A DNA stretch of 64,000 nt from Afifellaceae bacterium (GCA_028281235.1 JANQKG010000010.1:124001-188000), one strand, 5' to 3'. Counted from the stretch's first letter, positions 32,562 to 42,567 are shown. Numbers and translations: made by a program. Notes: generated by a model not told the origin, from the letters alone.

Positions 32562-34205
32562 TCAGTGCATGGCGGCGACCGGCTGCCGCTCCTCAACCTC
32601 CGGCATTTGCTGCGTAGACCCACCGCAAGCTTTCGCAGCGGCGACCCGTTCCTTGATCGCTTTCAGCTTCGCAGCGCGGTCGGCGGCCGCCTCCCAATCC
32701 TCCAATTGCGCTTCTGCGATCGTGCGCGTTTCGTCAAAGTGGAAGTCGACCTTCTTCTTCGTCTGCGGCCCCCAATAGCCGACCTTGCCGAGGTCGTAGA
32801 ACGTCCGCTGGAAGCCGGCCTTCATGAACGCCTTCAGGCAGCCGAGCAGGTACTTCCGCCGGTAACCCGTGCCGCGCCACGGATAATGGAACAGTGCCTT
32901 GATCATGTAGAACCGACGATAATTGTGCATCACGCGGTCGAGCAGCGTGGCGCGATCCATTGCATCGGGCTTCATGATCGGCGTCACGAAGTTGTATTTG
33001 GAGAAGTCGAAGACTTCGACCTTGTCGCGGATCTCCTGATAGAGCGGCGTGAACGGCCAGGGTGTGTACATCGTCCAGTTGGCGAGGTCCGGGTTCCAAT
33101 CGCGGGCGAAGCGATAGGTTTCTTCGAGTGTCTCCACGGTCTCGTTCTCAAGGCCGACGATGAACTGCGCCTCGGTGAAGATGTCCGCCTCGCGCAAAAG
33201 CCGGATCGCTTCCTTGTTCTCTTCGACCTTGGTCTCCTTGTTGAAGCGGTCGAGCTTCAACTGGGCTGCGGCTTCCGTGCCGAGCGAGATATGGACGAGC
33301 CCGGCCTTGCGCCATAGCGGCAGCATGTCCATGTCGCGCTGGATGTCGGTAACGCGTGTGTTGATGCCCCATTGGACGCGTTCGGGAAGCCCACGCCTGA
33401 TGAGCTCGTTGCAGAACTCGACGAACTTCTTGCGATTGATGGTCGGCTCCTCGTCGGCGAGGATGAAGAAGCCGACGCCGTGGTTCTCCACGAGGTCTTC
33501 GATCTCGTCGACGACCTTGATCGGATCGCGGACACGATAGTCGCGCCAGAACTTCCATTGCGAGCAGAACGAGCAGGTGAACGGACAGCCGCGCGCCATG
33601 TTCGGAATGGCCAAGCGCTTGTTGAGCGGGATGTAGACGTATTTCTCCCACTCAAGGACCGACCAGTCCGGCGTAATGCCGTCCAGATCCTTGACAGTCG
33701 GTGCAGCTTGCGTCGCGATGATCTCATCGCCGTCGCGATAGGCGATGCCCTTGATGTCGCGGCGGTCGGCCGGCCAGCGACCATCAGCGACGGCATTTAC
33801 GAGATTGACGAAGATCTCCTCGCCCTCGCCGCGGACGATGGCATCAATATGGGGGGCTTCTGAGAGGACCTGCTTATACATGAAAGTGGCGTGCACACCG
33901 CCAATCACCCGAACAGCATTCGGACAGGCTTCCTTGGCGATCTCCAACACACGCTCCGCGACATAGATCGACGGCGTGATGGAGGTCGTCCCGACGATAT
34001 CGGGCTGCAAGGCGGTAAGCCGCTCGCGCAGATCGTCGTCATCGACGTAATTGGTCATCGCGTCGATGAAATGGATGTCCGTAAATCCGGCTTTCTTGAC
34101 CGCGCCGGCGAGGTAGGCAACCCAGGCGGGCGGCCAGTTTCCGGCGATTTCGGCGCCACCGGAATGATAGTTCGGATGGATCAGGACAATGCGCATGGCG
34201 GCCAT
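32562..34205 (-). CDS. bchE: Anaerobic Mg-protoporphyrin IX monomethyl ester cyclase
   Basis: BchE is the O2-independent oxidative cyclase, a cobalamin-dependent radical SAM enzyme that takes ring-E oxygen from water. The 547-residue protein has an N-terminal B12-binding domain ([20 protein letters not shown]) and the radical SAM motif [16 protein letters not shown] near residue 203. ATGs at 34205 and 34196 are both possible. Two perfect PpsR-type sites lie directly upstream, so expression is probably restricted to low oxygen, complementing AcsF. Confidence 0.97.
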   Translation of the reverse strand: MAAMRIVLIHPNYHSGGAEIAGNWPPAWVAYLAGAVKKAGFTDIHFIDAMTNYVDDDDLRERLTALQPDIVGTTSITPSIYVAERVLEIAKEACPNAVRVIGGVHATFMYKQVLSEAPHIDAIVRGEGEEIFVNLVNAVADGRWPADRRDIKGIAYRDGDEIIATQAAPTVKDLDGITPDWSVLEWEKYVYIPLNKRLAIPNMARGCPFTCSFCSQWKFWRDYRVRDPIKVVDEIEDLVENHGVGFFILADEEPTINRKKFVEFCNELIRRGLPERVQWGINTRVTDIQRDMDMLPLWRKAGLVHISLGTEAAAQLKLDRFNKETKVEENKEAIRLLREADIFTEAQFIVGLENETVETLEETYRFARDWNPDLANWTMYTPWPFTPLYQEIRDKVEVFDFSKYNFVTPIMKPDAMDRATLLDRVMHNYRRFYMIKALFHYPWRGTGYRRKYLLGCLKAFMKAGFQRTFYDLGKVGYWGPQTKKKVDFHFDETRTIAEAQLEDWEAAADRAAKLKAIKERVAAAKACGGSTQQMPEVEERQPVAAMH

Positions 34206-34216
34206 CCCATGGCAGG

Positions 34217-34259
34217 TGTCAATATTTGTTTACACTCAGATTGTCACCTTTTTTAGACA
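34217..34259. promoter_or_regulatory. Tandem PpsR operators before bchE
   Basis: TGTCAATATTTGTTTACA (34217-34234) and TGTCACCTTTTTTAGACA (34242-34259) both match TGT-N12-ACA exactly, 7 bases apart. The nearer site lies 12 bases from the bchE ATG. A possible promoter on the minus strand has GTGACA (34247-34242), a 17-base spacer and TATTGA (34224-34219), which would give a leader of about 7 bases. Confidence 0.85.
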
Positions 34260-34385
34260 CAAGTCAACTCCGTTACAGCCCGTCCTTCCCGCTCCAGGCC
34301 GTGACGGCCGATTGGCGCTCCGGCCAGGCCGAACCATCTGGGCACAGCTCGACAAAAAGGGGAGGACACGGCGCGGTAATGCGCT

Positions 34386-35303
34386 ATGAAGCAAAGAAAA
34401 ACCTATGGGCGGAGCGCCGGGGATCAGGGCTGCATGCGCGAGCCGATCAAGTACGTCTTTATCTGGCCGGCGTTCCTCGTCGTTCTGATTATCGCGCTCT
34501 TTCCGCTGATCTATTCGCTCGTCGCGAGCTTCCAGGCATTTCGACTGGTGCCGCCGCGCCCACCGCGCTTCATCGGGTTTGAGAATTACGGCAATCTGAT
34601 CACGGCCGCCCGCTTCTGGGGTGCGGTCATCAACACGGCGACCATCGTCTTCATCGCCGTGGCGCTGCAATACATCATCGGCTTCGCAGTCGCCGTCGCG
34701 CTGCATGCAAAGGTCCCCGGTGAGCGGCTGTTTCGGGTGACGTTCCTTATCCCCATGCTGATGTCGCCGATCGCCATTTCGCTGATCATGCGCATGATCT
34801 TCAACTCCACCATCGGACCGGTCGATGACCTTCTGACCTTCTTCGGCCTGCCGAACTTGCCATTCCTGACAAACCCGACTTGGGCCAAGGGCGTCCTAAT
34901 AACGGTGGAGGTGTGGCAATGGACGCCGTTTGTGATTCTCTTGATTCTGGCCGGCCTGCAGACCTTGCCGCGCGACATCTACGAGGCGGCGGAAATTGAA
35001 TCAGCGACGCCGTGGCAGCAATTCTGGGGGATTACCTTCCCCATGCTCCTGCCGATCTCAGCGGCGGTGATCTTCATCCGCATCATCGAGAGCTTCAAGA
35101 TCATGGACACCGTCTTCGTCTTGACCGGCGGCGGGCCCGGGACGTCGACGGAAACCCTGACCCTGTTTGCCTATCAGGAGGGTTTCAAGAAGTTCAACAT
35201 CGGCCAGACCTCGGCGCTGAGCTTCCTGTTCCTCATCACCGTGATCATCTTCGGCGTGGTCTATCTGGCGCTGCTTCGGCCCTATCTGGAGCGCAGCCGA
35301 TGA
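34386..35303 (+). CDS. CUT1-type ABC transporter permease 1
   Basis: This is a MalF/UgpA-like inner-membrane permease of a carbohydrate ABC importer. The 305-residue protein has six hydrophobic segments and the EAA loop (YEAAEIESATPWQQFWGI) near residue 200. The start is uncertain: ATG at 34386 or ATG at 34434, which would remove 16 basic residues; neither has a clear ribosome-binding site. The stop overlaps the next permease (ATGA). It is divergent from bchE across about 180 bases. Confidence 0.9.
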   Translation: MKQRKTYGRSAGDQGCMREPIKYVFIWPAFLVVLIIALFPLIYSLVASFQAFRLVPPRPPRFIGFENYGNLITAARFWGAVINTATIVFIAVALQYIIGFAVAVALHAKVPGERLFRVTFLIPMLMSPIAISLIMRMIFNSTIGPVDDLLTFFGLPNLPFLTNPTWAKGVLITVEVWQWTPFVILLILAGLQTLPRDIYEAAEIESATPWQQFWGITFPMLLPISAAVIFIRIIESFKIMDTVFVLTGGGPGTSTETLTLFAYQEGFKKFNIGQTSALSFLFLITVIIFGVVYLALLRPYLERSR

Positions 35304-36307
35304 TAATACGCATGGGAGCATTGGCGCTCTGCCTGATCTGGTTCGTCTTCACGATCTTCCCGCTCTATTGGACGCTGATCACCTCGTTCAAGCCGCCACA
35401 GGCGGTCGCAGGCGGCGCCACCTATATCCCTTGGGTGGACTTCACGCCGACATTGAAGGCCTACATCGAGACCGCCACTGGCGTGCGTGGAAACTTCGTC
35501 CAGCCGACGCTGCATTCGGCCCTCATCACCATCAGCGCCACAATCGTCTCGGTGCTCTTCGGCTCCATGGCTGCCTATGCGCTGGTGCGCTTCACGTTCC
35601 GTGTGCGGCTGTTGTCGGGGTTGGTCTTTGCCGTGATCGCGATCGGCGGCTTCGTCTTGCTGACGGAGAGCTTTGGCCTCTCGCCCTCGGCGGCACTCGG
35701 CGCAGTCTTCCTGATCGCCGTGCCTGTATCGGTGCTCCTCAACCGCTTGCAATTGCCGGGCCCGGTGCTCGGCAACGAGGATGTGCTGTTCTGGTTCGTG
35801 TCGCAGCGCATGTTTCCGCCGATTGTCGCGGCTTTCGCGCTGTTCCTGTTCTACTCCGAGCTCGGCAAGGAGGGGTTCAAGGCGGTCGACACCTATTTCG
35901 GCATGGTGCTCGCTTATACGTCCTTCTCGCTGCCCATCGTCATCTGGCTGATGCGCGACTTCTTCCAGTCGCTGCCGCTTGAGATCGAGGAGGCGGCGAT
36001 GGTGGACGACGTGCCGCGCCTCAGGATCTTCTTTGAGATCGTCTTGCCGATGTCGCGCGCCGGCCTGATCGCCGTGTCGATCATTACGGCTGGCTTTGTG
36101 TGGAACGAATTCCTATTTGCGCTACTGTTGACGACCTCAGATTGGCAAACTTTGCCAATCATGTTGGCCGGGCAGAACTCGGTTCGCGGGGATGAGTGGT
36201 GGGCGATCGCTGTCGCCGCTATGGTCGCCCTGGTGCCGATGATCGTCCTGGCTTGGTTGTTGGCCAGATTGATGCGATCGGGTCTGGTCATCGGCGGCAT
36301 AAAGTAG
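35300..36307 (+). CDS. CUT1-type ABC transporter permease 2
   Basis: This is the MalG/UgpE-like second permease. The 335-residue protein starts MIIRMGALALCLIWFVF at the ATG overlapping the first permease stop; the frame continues upstream inside that gene but is not needed. Its EAA loop reads EIEEAAMVDDVPRLRIFFEI near residue 230. An unusual long loop around residues 130-170 is seen (FGLSPSAALGAVFLIAVPV). The substrate cannot be told from the permeases. Confidence 0.9.
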   Translation: MIIRMGALALCLIWFVFTIFPLYWTLITSFKPPQAVAGGATYIPWVDFTPTLKAYIETATGVRGNFVQPTLHSALITISATIVSVLFGSMAAYALVRFTFRVRLLSGLVFAVIAIGGFVLLTESFGLSPSAALGAVFLIAVPVSVLLNRLQLPGPVLGNEDVLFWFVSQRMFPPIVAAFALFLFYSELGKEGFKAVDTYFGMVLAYTSFSLPIVIWLMRDFFQSLPLEIEEAAMVDDVPRLRIFFEIVLPMSRAGLIAVSIITAGFVWNEFLFALLLTTSDWQTLPIMLAGQNSVRGDEWWAIAVAAMVALVPMIVLAWLLARLMRSGLVIGGIK

Positions 36308-36332
36308 ATCGCGGACTTAAGTGGAGGAATAG

Positions 36333-37796
36333 ATGCATCGCAACACATCATTGGGCGCCGTCATCGGCGGCGGTCTCGTCGCCGCCCTCATTGGCGGCGC
36401 AGCGTTCGCGCAGGACGCGCCGAATTTCGACGGCGTCACCCTCAATGTCGGCTCCATGACCGGGCCGTTCATCGCCAGCGCCCACAAGGCCGCCGCCGAG
36501 AGCTGGCAGGAAGCCACCGGCGGAACCGTGAACATCATCGAGTTCCCGTTCGGTGAGCTGCCGACCAAATATCTGGCGGCGATGGTGCAGAACGACTCAT
36601 CCTTCGACGTCATCACCTTTGCCCCGGCCTGGCTGCCCGACTTTTCGCCGTACCTGTCGGAGATGCCGGCTTCGCTCCGCGAGGACGAGGCTTGGGAGGA
36701 CATTCACAGCGTCTATCGCGACCGTCTGATGCGATGGGACGGCAAGTTCCTGTCCCAGACCATGGACGGCGACTTGCATGCGCTGTCCTATCGTCTCGAT
36801 CTGTTCAACGATCCGGACGAGCAGGCGGCGTTCAAGGAGAAATACGGCTACGATCTGGCCCCGCCGGAAAGCTGGGACCAATATTACGAGATCGCCGAGT
36901 TCTTCACACGTCCTGACGACGAGCTTTGGGGTACGGCGGAAGCCTTTGTGCGCGGCGGCCAGCAATTCTGGTTCTTCTTCAGCCACGCAGCGTCCTACAC
37001 CAACCATCCCGACCACCCGGGCTCCATGTTCTTCGATCCGGAGACCATGACGCCGCAGATCAACAATCCGGGCTGGCTGAGGGCGCTTGAGGAATACAAG
37101 AAGAGCCTAGACTTCTCACCGCCAGGTTCGCTCAACGCCAATTCCGGTGACATCCGCACGACCTTTGCCGGCGGTCGCGTCGCCATGAACTTCGACTGGG
37201 GCGACACCGGCACGATCGGCGCCGATCCGGAGCAGAGCCAGGTCGCGGGCAGCGTGGGCTCAGCCATCATCCCCGGCTCCAACCAGATCTGGAACTACAA
37301 GACCAACCAGTGGGACACGTTCGACGAGGTCGTTCGCTCGCCGTTCATGGCCTATGGCGGTTGGCAGACGGCGGTGCCCAGCGCCAGCGAGCACAACGAT
37401 GCCGCATGGCACTACATCCAGTGGCTGACCAACCCGGAGAACAGCCTGAAGGCAGCGCTCACCGGCGGCTCCGGCGTCAACCCGTACCGGCTCAGCCACT
37501 TTGAGGACCTCGACGCCTGGAGCGCCATCTTCTCGGAGGAAGAGGCGCGGCAATATCTGGGCACACAGCGCGGCAGCCTCGACGCGGAGAACGTGGCGCT
37601 CGACATGCGCATCCCCGGCTACTTCAACTACACCGAGGTGCTGGAGATCGAGCTGTCCAAGGCGCTCGCCGGTGAGGTGGAGCCGCAGGCCGCGCTCGAC
37701 GCCATTGCCGCGGAGTGGGAGAAGCTGACCGACGAGTTCGGCCGCGACGAGCAGCTCGCCGCGTACCGGGCCTCCATGGGTCTGCCGCCGCTCTAA
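36333..37796 (+). CDS. ABC transporter extracellular solute-binding protein (family 1)
   Basis: This 487-residue periplasmic protein has a signal peptide ending near AAFA-QD (residue 26). The mature part has the family 1 fold pattern: KYLAAMVQNDSSFDVITF, aromatic-rich substrate cleft regions (GGQQFWFFFSHAAS) and a C-terminal SSP repeat of helices. The homologous group imports sugars or sugar derivatives; the substrate is unknown, as no catabolic gene for a sugar lies nearby. TGGAGGA precedes the ATG. Confidence 0.9.
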   Translation: MHRNTSLGAVIGGGLVAALIGGAAFAQDAPNFDGVTLNVGSMTGPFIASAHKAAAESWQEATGGTVNIIEFPFGELPTKYLAAMVQNDSSFDVITFAPAWLPDFSPYLSEMPASLREDEAWEDIHSVYRDRLMRWDGKFLSQTMDGDLHALSYRLDLFNDPDEQAAFKEKYGYDLAPPESWDQYYEIAEFFTRPDDELWGTAEAFVRGGQQFWFFFSHAASYTNHPDHPGSMFFDPETMTPQINNPGWLRALEEYKKSLDFSPPGSLNANSGDIRTTFAGGRVAMNFDWGDTGTIGADPEQSQVAGSVGSAIIPGSNQIWNYKTNQWDTFDEVVRSPFMAYGGWQTAVPSASEHNDAAWHYIQWLTNPENSLKAALTGGSGVNPYRLSHFEDLDAWSAIFSEEEARQYLGTQRGSLDAENVALDMRIPGYFNYTEVLEIELSKALAGEVEPQAALDAIAAEWEKLTDEFGRDEQLAAYRASMGLPPL

Positions 37797-37814
37797 TCCG
37801 GCACAATACGACAC

Positions 37815-37854
37815 GCGCCGGCCCGGCGTCCGCGAAAAGGGCCTGGGCCGGCGC
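37815..37854 (+). promoter_or_regulatory. Hairpin after the solute-binding protein gene
   Basis: Arms GCGCCGGCCC (37815-37824) and GGGCCGGCGC (37845-37854) pair perfectly over 10 bp with a 20-base loop and no T-run. Such elements after binding-protein genes often stabilise the upstream mRNA so that binding protein exceeds the other subunits. Confidence 0.7.
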
Positions 37855-37875
37855 ACCAATTGACGGGGCAGGCGG

Positions 37876-38961
37876 ATGGCTGGCGTAACGCTGGAAAAAG
37901 TCCAAAAACGCTTCGGCGACGTGGTTGTCATTCCCGACCTCGACCTGATCGTCGACGATAAGGAATTCGTCGTTCTCGTCGGCCCGTCGGGCTGCGGCAA
38001 GACGACGACCTTGCGCATTGTTGCCGGGCTGGAGGAGGCCTCCGGCGGCACCGTCAGGATCGGCGAGCGCGACGTGACCCAGGTACGCCCTGGTCAGCGC
38101 AATTGCTCCATGGTCTTCCAGAACTACGCGCTCTATCCGCACATGACCGTTCGCCAGAATATCGGCTACGGAATGAAGGTGCGCGGCGAGCCGAAGGATG
38201 AGATTGAACGCCGCATCCTGGATGCGGCCCGCATTTTGGGCATCGGCGAATATCTGGAGCGGCGGCCGAAGCAGCTCTCCGGCGGCCAGCGCCAACGCGT
38301 CGCCATCGGCCGGGCGATTGTCCGCAATCCCGATGTCTTCCTCTTCGATGAGCCGCTGTCCAATCTCGACGCCAAGCTCCGCATTGAGATGCGCACTGAG
38401 ATCAAGCGGCTCCAACGACGGCTGGAGAACACCGTCATTTACGTCACACACGACCAGACCGAGGCCATGACCATGGCGGATCGCGTTGCGGTCATGAACA
38501 AGGGCGTCATCGAACAGCTTGCCGATCCGATCAGCCTCTACGAGCGGCCGGCCAATGTCTTCGTCGCCGGCTTCATCGGCTCGCCGAGCATGAACTTCAT
38601 GCCCGCCGAGCTGGTCGGCGAGAATAACGGCCTCGCCGTGAAGCTGGAGGACGGCACCGCGCTGCCTGTGCCCGGCGATCGCCAAACGCGCTACGGCGGC
38701 AGCGTCGGCAAGCCGCTGACGCTCGGCCTCAGGCCGGAGCACATGTCGGGTGGCCAGAACGGCCCGGCGGTTGCGACCGTCACCCCGGAGGCCGTAGAGC
38801 CGCTCGGTGCCCATACGCTGATCGTTGGCCACGCCGCGTCGACAAAGATCACCGCGCAGGTCGATGCGCATTATGCCTGCGCGCCCGATGAGCCGACGCC
38901 GATCACCTTCGATATGAAGAATATGCATCTTTTTGACCGGCAAAGCGGCGCTGCTCTTTAG
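37876..38961 (+). CDS. CUT1-type ABC transporter ATP-binding protein
   Basis: This is the MalK/UgpC-like ATPase of the importer, 361 residues. Walker [13 protein letters not shown] (about residue 36), the signature [14 protein letters not shown], Walker [13 protein letters not shown] and the switch THDQTEA are all present, followed by a C-terminal regulatory (TOBE) domain from about residue 235. The gene starts 22 bases after the SBP hairpin. Confidence 0.95.
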   Translation: MAGVTLEKVQKRFGDVVVIPDLDLIVDDKEFVVLVGPSGCGKTTTLRIVAGLEEASGGTVRIGERDVTQVRPGQRNCSMVFQNYALYPHMTVRQNIGYGMKVRGEPKDEIERRILDAARILGIGEYLERRPKQLSGGQRQRVAIGRAIVRNPDVFLFDEPLSNLDAKLRIEMRTEIKRLQRRLENTVIYVTHDQTEAMTMADRVAVMNKGVIEQLADPISLYERPANVFVAGFIGSPSMNFMPAELVGENNGLAVKLEDGTALPVPGDRQTRYGGSVGKPLTLGLRPEHMSGGQNGPAVATVTPEAVEPLGAHTLIVGHAASTKITAQVDAHYACAPDEPTPITFDMKNMHLFDRQSGAAL

Positions 38962-38982
38962 CAGTTGGGCTTAGCGACGTGT

Positions 38983-39585
38983 TTAGGTAGAGCGAGTGAT
39001 TTGCATCAGCCGCCGCACCTGTAGGCGCAGGCCTGAATATGTCAGCGATTGCGGCCAAAGTCGGTTAGCAAGCGCCAACTTCGCGGCCTCGTCGATGGCA
39101 GCCTGTTTAAAAGCACTTGCGACCTTATCGAGTTCTAGCATGGCTTCGTGGAACGGCTCCAACCAACGCCAGCCGTCCGTGTCACCCTGCTTGTAGCAGC
39201 GCTGGTGTTCTGCGAGAATCTCGTTGACCGCGCCGCGGGCGGATTCGTATGCTTGCAGATGTGGTTTGAGGTCACGGAAATAGACGTTCACAAGCAATTG
39301 TGCGGTTTCGTACGAGCTACCTGAATCTTCTTGAGCGCTACCTTCGCCACTCTTGATATTGGAGTCGAGTACTTCGTTGTAATCAATCTTATTCTCAAAT
39401 AGGGCGTAGTAGGGAAAGAAGTTACAAGTGAGCATTCGATCGTAGTGCTCAATTGCAAGATAAAGGGCCTCGGCCTTCTGGCGCAAGAAAAAGACGTGCT
39501 CTTTAGTGGCGTTGAGCCGGTAAGCTATGACAGCAGCCAACACGCCGCTGGCGAAGATTGTAATTATCGAAACGGCAATCGACAC
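38983..39585 (-). CDS. Unknown membrane-anchored protein in an AT-richer segment
   Basis: This 200-residue protein of unknown family begins with one transmembrane helix (about residues 5-24) followed by a long, mostly helical soluble domain. The start is a GTG without a clear ribosome-binding site. Its base composition is visibly lower in G+C than its neighbours, and it faces the ABC ATPase tail to tail with a 21-base gap. It resembles no metabolic or regulatory family I know; a mobile-element or defence origin is possible but unsupported. Confidence 0.6.
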   Translation of the reverse strand: MSIAVSIITIFASGVLAAVIAYRLNATKEHVFFLRQKAEALYLAIEHYDRMLTCNFFPYYALFENKIDYNEVLDSNIKSGEGSAQEDSGSSYETAQLLVNVYFRDLKPHLQAYESARGAVNEILAEHQRCYKQGDTDGWRWLEPFHEAMLELDKVASAFKQAAIDEAAKLALANRLWPQSLTYSGLRLQVRRLMQITRST

Positions 39586-39825
39586 TGAGAGCTTTCGTAT
39601 CGCGTTATCTTAAAACTAATCTGATTCGTTGCAGCCCCAAACCCACTTATTGACTTGGCGAAGCGAGATTGCTGTGCACTAGCCTACTTTGCGGCTGCAG
39701 TCGCGCGGAGTTCCATAGTTGCCGCACCGATTTGACGAACGGTTGAGATTGGCGCGCTCAATCTCAAATTTATAGAAATCACCCAGAAAATCGATATTAT
39801 CGCGGCGAATCTGACGCTGCGCACA
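39586..39825. promoter_or_regulatory. AT-richer leader of the GntR gene with a CGATA-N-TATCG site
   Basis: CGATATTATCG (39792-39802) is a small palindrome located 24 bases before the regulator ATG and contains a TATTAT that could serve as a -10 box. ATCGATAT is shared with the promoter region at 45712-45746, so it is a candidate GntR operator. The rest of the gap holds no gene I can support. Confidence 0.4.
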
Positions 39826-40500
39826 ATGAACACCGCCACCAAAACCGATTCTCCGTCCGCCACCCAGCGCGCCTACAACCGGCTGCGCGAGATGATCGTG
39901 ACTGCAAAGATCGCCCCCGGGCAGCGGCTCAAGGTGGAGTCGCTGAAGGACCTTCTGGATACCGGCGCCTCGCCCATTCGCGAAGCGCTCAGCCATTTGA
40001 GCTCAGACCAGCTCGTGGAGCGGCTTGACCAGCGCGGATTTCGCGTCGCCGCCGTCTCAGACGCGCAATTCCATGAGATTTTGACGCTTCGCTGCGCGCT
40101 GGAGACGATGGCGCTCAGCGCCAGCATCGCAACAGGCAGCCAGGAATGGGAGGACGCTCTGGTCATCGCGCATCACCGCATGAGCCGTGTGCCGCGTGGC
40201 GACGTGGAGACGTTCGAGGCGCATCACAAGGCGTTTCACACAGCACTCCTCAACGATTGCGGGATGCCGATCCTGCTCAGGCTATGCGACCAGCTTTATG
40301 ATCTGAACATCCGCTACCGCTATCTCGCCGGGCAGGCGAACGCCTACGGATCGCGCGACGTGACGCAGGAGCATCGCGACATCATGGAGGCGGCGCTCGA
40401 TCGCGACGCCAGTCTCGCGGCGGAGCGCCTCGTCGACCATTACACGAAGACCGGCGAGTTTCTGGCCGGTCAGCTCAATCGCCTGGCGGCGGCGGTTTAG
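39826..40500 (+). CDS. GntR-family regulator with FCD domain
   Basis: This 224-residue regulator has an N-terminal winged helix (about 12-75, with SPIREALSHLSSDQLVERLDQ) and a C-terminal helical FCD ligand-binding domain with the metal-binding His pattern (HHKAFHTALL, EHRDIMEAAL). Its position beside malonyl-CoA genes suggests a MatR-type malonate regulator. No ribosome-binding site is obvious before the ATG. Confidence 0.92.
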   Translation: MNTATKTDSPSATQRAYNRLREMIVTAKIAPGQRLKVESLKDLLDTGASPIREALSHLSSDQLVERLDQRGFRVAAVSDAQFHEILTLRCALETMALSASIATGSQEWEDALVIAHHRMSRVPRGDVETFEAHHKAFHTALLNDCGMPILLRLCDQLYDLNIRYRYLAGQANAYGSRDVTQEHRDIMEAALDRDASLAAERLVDHYTKTGEFLAGQLNRLAAAV

Positions 40501-40522
40501 GGTTGCGCCGTGCCGATCCGCC

Positions 40523-40657
40523 CCCCGGATTGCGCTGCGCTTCATCCGGGCTACGGGGCGCGATGATCTCGTAGCCCGCATGAAGCGTAAGCGAAATGCG
40601 GGGCACACCCTCTCTTTTGTCATCCCGGTCCCGGCCTGACGGCCGAGCCGGGATAAC
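40523..40657. repeat. Dispersed intergenic repeat family A, copy 2
   Basis: This copy is in the opposite orientation to the one at 30881. It contains TAGCCCGCATGAAGCGTAAGC, GCGAAATGCGGGG and a palindromic part CCGGTCCCGGCCTGACGGCC / GAGCCGGGAT related to the left end of the copy at 52941. Confidence 0.75.
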
Positions 40658-40680
40658 AGACGAGAGGGCGGACGTTTCGT

Positions 40681-42567
40681 TCAGACTCCCACGACGTTGA
40701 TCATGATCAGCGACACGACGAGGAACAGGATCGTCATGATGCCGCCGGTGCGCACGAAATCGATCACCCGGTAGCCGGCCGGGCCCATGATCAGCGCGTT
40801 GACCTGGTGCGTGGGGATGAGGAACGAGTTGGACGTTGAGATCGCGACCGTCAGCGCGAAAGCGGCGGGGTTTGCGCCGGCGGCAAGTGCGATGGAGACG
40901 GCGAGCGGCACCAGCAAGACCGTCGCGCCGACATTCGACATGACCAGCGTGAAGATTGTCGCAAGCACCGCGATGCCGGTCTGAAGCGCCCAGATCGGCC
41001 AGCCATCAAGGACGGTCAGAAGCTGTTGTGCCATCCATTCCGCCGTGCCGGTGCGCTGCACCGCCTGGCCGAGTGGGATGAGGCTGGCGAGCAAGAAGAC
41101 AGTGCTCCAGCCGACCGCAGCATAGGCTTCGTCGATATCGATCACGCGCGTCACGATCATGCCGGCGGCACCGATCAGAAGGCAAAGCGACAGCCTGAGA
41201 TCGCTGAACAGGATCAGCCCCAGCGCCAAGGCAAAGAACACCAGCGCCCAGGTGACCTTCTTTGGGCGGAGCTCTTCTTGCGGAAAGTCGGAGGTGACGA
41301 CAACGAAGTCGCGGTTCTTTTTCAGCCGCGTCAGCGCCTCCCAAGGCGAATGCACGACCAGCGTGTCGCCGGCCTGGAACTTCACTTCGCCGATATGGGT
41401 GATGGCGTGCTCCGCATCGTCGACCTGATTGATGGTCACCTCGCCACGATGGATCGCCAAGAGGCTCGCGCCATAGGTCTTGCGAAACAGCAGGTCTCGG
41501 GCGCTCTTGCCGATGAGGCTGGATCCTGGCGGGATGACAATCTCCGCCACGCCGGCTTTGGTTGACGCAAACTCCTCCGCGAACGCGTCAAGCGCGCGGC
41601 GGATCGACAGGCCTTCCGCCTCCGCGAACGCCTCCACCACATGGCGGTTGCCAAGCACGGCCAGGCTGCACGGCGCCGTGATTTCCGTGGTGACCATCGG
41701 AGCGACGAAGCGTCGGCGCTTGTAATAGGTGGCAAGGATATGAAGGTGATGCTGGTCCATCACATCGGCCAGCGTCCGGCCGTGAAGCGCGCTCCCCGGC
41801 GGCACCTCGACCTCGTAGATATCAACCTCCAGCCCGTAGAGATTGCGGATATATTCCACCATCGACTGACCGGAGGTCGCGCCTTTGCGCGCGCCGCGGC
41901 TGGGCAGCACCCAGCGCCCGAAGATGACGAAATAGAGAATTCCGGTCACGACCAGCGCTAGGCCGATCGGTGTCACGGCAAAAAGTCCGAAGGGCTGCAT
42001 CTGCGCGCCGGCCGGCAGGTCGCCGTTGGACGTGACGATCAGGTCGTTCAAAAGGATCAGCGGCGACGATCCGACCATCGTCATGGTCCCGCCTAAAATC
42101 GCGCAGAAGCCCATCGGCATCAGAAGCTGGCTGAGCGGCAGCTCCGTGCGCGCGGAGATACGGCTCACCACGGGAAGGAACAGCGCAGCCGCGCCGACAT
42201 TCTGCATGAAGCTTGAGATGAAGCCGACCGTGCCGGAGACGATCGGCACGATCCGCTCCTGCGTCGTGCCGCCATATTTCAAGATGATTGCTGCGACCTT
42301 GCTCATGATGCCGGTCTTGTCGAGACCGGCGCCGATGATCATCACGGCGACAATCGAGATGACCGCATTGGAGGCGAAGCCGTTGAAGAGTTGCGTCGGG
42401 TCAGCGAGGTTGCCAAGGCCCGGCAGATAGCTCAGCGCACCGAGCAGAACCATCACCAGAATCGCCGCCAGATCGACGCGAACCACTTCCGACACGAACA
42501 GGAAGACGGTGAATGCCAGCAGGATCAGCACCACGGCCATCTCGGTCGTCAGGCTGATCTCCCCCAT
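40681..42567 (-). CDS. SLC13/DASS-type anion permease with TrkA-C domains
   Basis: This 628-residue inner-membrane transporter has two blocks of membrane helices (about 8-205 and 430-625) separated by two RCK_C/TrkA-C domains (about 220-400). Motifs such as SFMQNVGAAALFLPVVSR and STSNSFLIPTHQVNALIMGPAGY (shown in part) are typical of divalent-anion symporters. The family moves sulfate or dicarboxylates. Being next to matB and the malonyl-CoA decarboxylase gene, malonate uptake is a reasonable inference; sulfate is the alternative. Confidence 0.9.
   Translation of the reverse strand: MGEISLTTEMAVVLILLAFTVFLFVSEVVRVDLAAILVMVLLGALSYLPGLGNLADPTQLFNGFASNAVISIVAVMIIGAGLDKTGIMSKVAAIILKYGGTTQERIVPIVSGTVGFISSFMQNVGAAALFLPVVSRISARTELPLSQLLMPMGFCAILGGTMTMVGSSPLILLNDLIVTSNGDLPAGAQMQPFGLFAVTPIGLALVVTGILYFVIFGRWVLPSRGARKGATSGQSMVEYIRNLYGLEVDIYEVEVPPGSALHGRTLADVMDQHHLHILATYYKRRRFVAPMVTTEITAPCSLAVLGNRHVVEAFAEAEGLSIRRALDAFAEEFASTKAGVAEIVIPPGSSLIGKSARDLLFRKTYGASLLAIHRGEVTINQVDDAEHAITHIGEVKFQAGDTLVVHSPWEALTRLKKNRDFVVVTSDFPQEELRPKKVTWALVFFALALGLILFSDLRLSLCLLIGAAGMIVTRVIDIDEAYAAVGWSTVFLLASLIPLGQAVQRTGTAEWMAQQLLTVLDGWPIWALQTGIAVLATIFTLVMSNVGATVLLVPLAVSIALAAGANPAAFALTVAISTSNSFLIPTHQVNALIMGPAGYRVIDFVRTGGIMTILFLVVSLIMINVVGV

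Noticed and set aside
34379-34582. Alternative start ATG with GGAGG upstream, before the first ABC permease
   Set aside because: It is in a different frame from the permease and its product resembles nothing; the permease frame is clearly the coding one.
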